From Cryomorphaceae bacterium (GTDB lineage Bacteria; Bacteroidota; Bacteroidia; Flavobacteriales; Schleiferiaceae): a stretch of 6,998 nt of DNA. The notes under the pieces were generated by a model. It ran no database searches and was not told the origin of the DNA. It was given only the letters and a program-made list of their open reading frames with translations. The stretch is from NCBI GenBank assembly GCA_003507115.1, contig DNWN01000052.1, forward strand, positions 1 to 6,998, given 5' to 3'. The translations under genes were made by a program, and so were the position numbers. Numbering within the stretch: the stretch's first letter is position 1; every line of letters begins with the position of its first letter. Positions 6,145 to 6,998 of the stretch are shown here, piece after piece.

Positions 6145-6766
6145 CGGTGGCTACGACATTACGAAGCGCGTTTGGGTCGAAAAGGGCGCCGTAAGTGACG
6201 GCGAGATAGCCGCGGAAACCCCCTTGTACAACGCGAAAGGCCAAGCCATCGGCCAAACCCAAAAGGCCCTCCTCTTGGATGAGCCCGGCATCCCCTCGGA
6301 CCGCCGTATGGCCAAGAAATACGTAACGGGCCTCATCCATGGCCATGTGCGCTCCTCCGCCTTTATCAGCAATTCCTGGCCCGAGCGCTCCCTGGTGGAA
6401 TTCCTCACGGAAAAGCGAACCGGCCCCTTCTGGGACGCCTTTTCGGGCTACCTCCAGAACTTTGGATTTGAAGAGCTCAAGCCCCTTCCCGGTGAATTGG
6501 ACGATGCGGGACTCAATGCCTGGGTGCTCCGCTATCAGGACGCCAAGAACCTAGACGAACAGCGCTTCCGGATCATTATTTTCACCCGCGGCGAAGTGGG
6601 CATTCAGTGCATCCTCACCGACGCCGAAGTGCTGGAAATTCCCAAACTCAAGCTGCACGAAGACAAGGTCTACGGCCAATTGCACCACCTGGCCAAGCCT
6701 ACCACCGCGCAGTCCACGGGCTACGAATACGCGGCCTACGCCTGCATTCCGCTCGAAAGTGAGTAA
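5963..6766 (+). CDS. Secreted protein of unknown function
   Basis: Starting at ATG 5963 the product is 267 residues. The start gives a conventional signal peptide: an n-region with two arginines (TIRNPRSLWW), a hydrophobic core MATLILLASPL and cleavage at LSA before Gln30, a common Bacteroidota mature N-terminus. Other in-frame ATGs are at 5930, 5948 and 6011. The one at 6011 would leave too short a signal with no positive charge. The frame is open further upstream to 5864, so the 5' end is uncertain. The mature part is soluble-looking, begins QWVNAWTNITVDKEP, and has no membrane segment. It has two late cysteines (in GIQCILTD and YACIPLE). I recognise no family. Codon use matches the neighbours from about 6060 on, so it is very likely coding. 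Its stop overlaps the next gene by 8 nt, which places it in the operon. The periplasm or outside of the cell is the likely location. Confidence 0.8.
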   Translation: MHSPVPTIRNPRSLWWMATLILLASPLSAQWVNAWTNITVDKEPAFTLSDSTAVHAVRAADGGYDITKRVWVEKGAVSDGEIAAETPLYNAKGQAIGQTQKALLLDEPGIPSDRRMAKKYVTGLIHGHVRSSAFISNSWPERSLVEFLTEKRTGPFWDAFSGYLQNFGFEELKPLPGELDDAGLNAWVLRYQDAKNLDEQRFRIIIFTRGEVGIQCILTDAEVLEIPKLKLHEDKVYGQLHHLAKPTTAQSTGYEYAAYACIPLESE

Positions 6767-6998
6767 GCAGCTCTTTATGGTGGCCGTGGTCGTGCCGGAC
6801 TACGACGAAGCCATCGCCCACTACACGCAGGCATGGGGTTTTGAGCTCTTGGAAGACAGCGTCCGAACCCCGGAAAAACGCTGGGTCCGCGTCGCTCCCC
6901 CAGGAAGCCCCTGCGCCCTGCTTCTCGCCAAAGCCGCCACCCCCGCCCAAGAAGCCGCCATTGGGCAGCAGACCGGAGGGCGCGTCTTTCTCTTTATG
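6759..6998 (+). CDS. VOC (glyoxalase/extradiol dioxygenase) family protein, 3' end cut by window edge
   Basis: The first 80 residues run off the right edge without a stop. The N-terminus VAVVVPDYDEAIAHYTQAWGF is the typical beta-alpha start of a vicinal-oxygen-chelate half-domain. It is followed by EKRWVRVAPPGS and a late QQTGGRVFLFM segment, which I recall from single-domain VOC proteins of about 125-135 residues. The family includes metal-dependent lyases, dioxygenases and drug-binding proteins, and the exact substrate cannot be told from this part. The GTG at 6759 is chosen over the ATG at 6777 because it keeps the first beta strand whole, and it overlaps the previous stop by 8 nt in the same register as the 4851 junction. 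It is probably cytosolic, as no signal peptide is seen. Confidence 0.82.
   Translation, partial: MSKQLFMVAVVVPDYDEAIAHYTQAWGFELLEDSVRTPEKRWVRVAPPGSPCALLLAKAATPAQEAAIGQQTGGRVFLFM

Noticed and set aside
1..6998. Mobile element, CRISPR array, tRNA/rRNA or defence system
   Set aside because: No transposase motifs, terminal inverted repeats, regularly spaced repeats or RNA-gene signatures were seen. Nearly the whole window is accounted for by coding sequence.

Overview
The window looks like chromosomal DNA of a Bacteroidota member, probably Flavobacteriales-like, with fairly high GC. Four things point there. No start codon has a Shine-Dalgarno sequence. The divergent intergenic gap carries two exact matches to the Bacteroidota -7 promoter element TAnnTTTG. 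The gene order polyprenol-phosphate-mannose synthase, dihydroorotase, DUF4296-like lipoprotein, LuxE-like acyltransferase matches my memory of that phylum. The dihydroorotase also has the QVHFREPG variant I associate with it. All of this was read by eye, with no database search.

Layout. Positions 1-2351 hold the minus-strand gene for DNA polymerase I (polA). It is intact from its start through the 5' nuclease, the proofreading exonuclease and the palm, and is cut by the left edge inside the O-helix of the fingers. A 52-bp gap (2352-2403) separates it from a plus-strand gene train that runs to the right edge: a GT2 polyprenol monophosphomannose synthase (2404-3126), dihydroorotase (3123-4481), a small lipoprotein (4478-4858), a LuxE-family adenylate-forming protein (4851-5834), a secreted protein of unknown function (about 5963-6766) and the first 80 codons of a VOC/glyoxalase-fold protein (6759-6998). 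Most junctions overlap by 4 or 8 nt, so this looks like one translationally coupled operon. The exception is 5835-5962.

How the genes relate. polA serves replication and repair. The plus-strand train mixes envelope or glycan supply (mannose carrier lipid), pyrimidine synthesis, an exported lipoprotein and an acyl-activating enzyme. It reads as a housekeeping operon rather than one dedicated pathway. I see no mobile element, CRISPR array, tRNA or rRNA, and no clear new defence or biosynthetic system.

The most unusual stretch is 5851-6144. Two different reading frames there each encode a convincing signal peptide: a His/Pro/Tyr/Arg-rich small protein in one frame, and the start of the unknown secreted protein in the other. 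Other points worth attention are a clamp-binding-like motif (QMDLF) in the polA linker, the Gln in place of the first metal-ligand His in dihydroorotase, and the compact divergent promoter pair.
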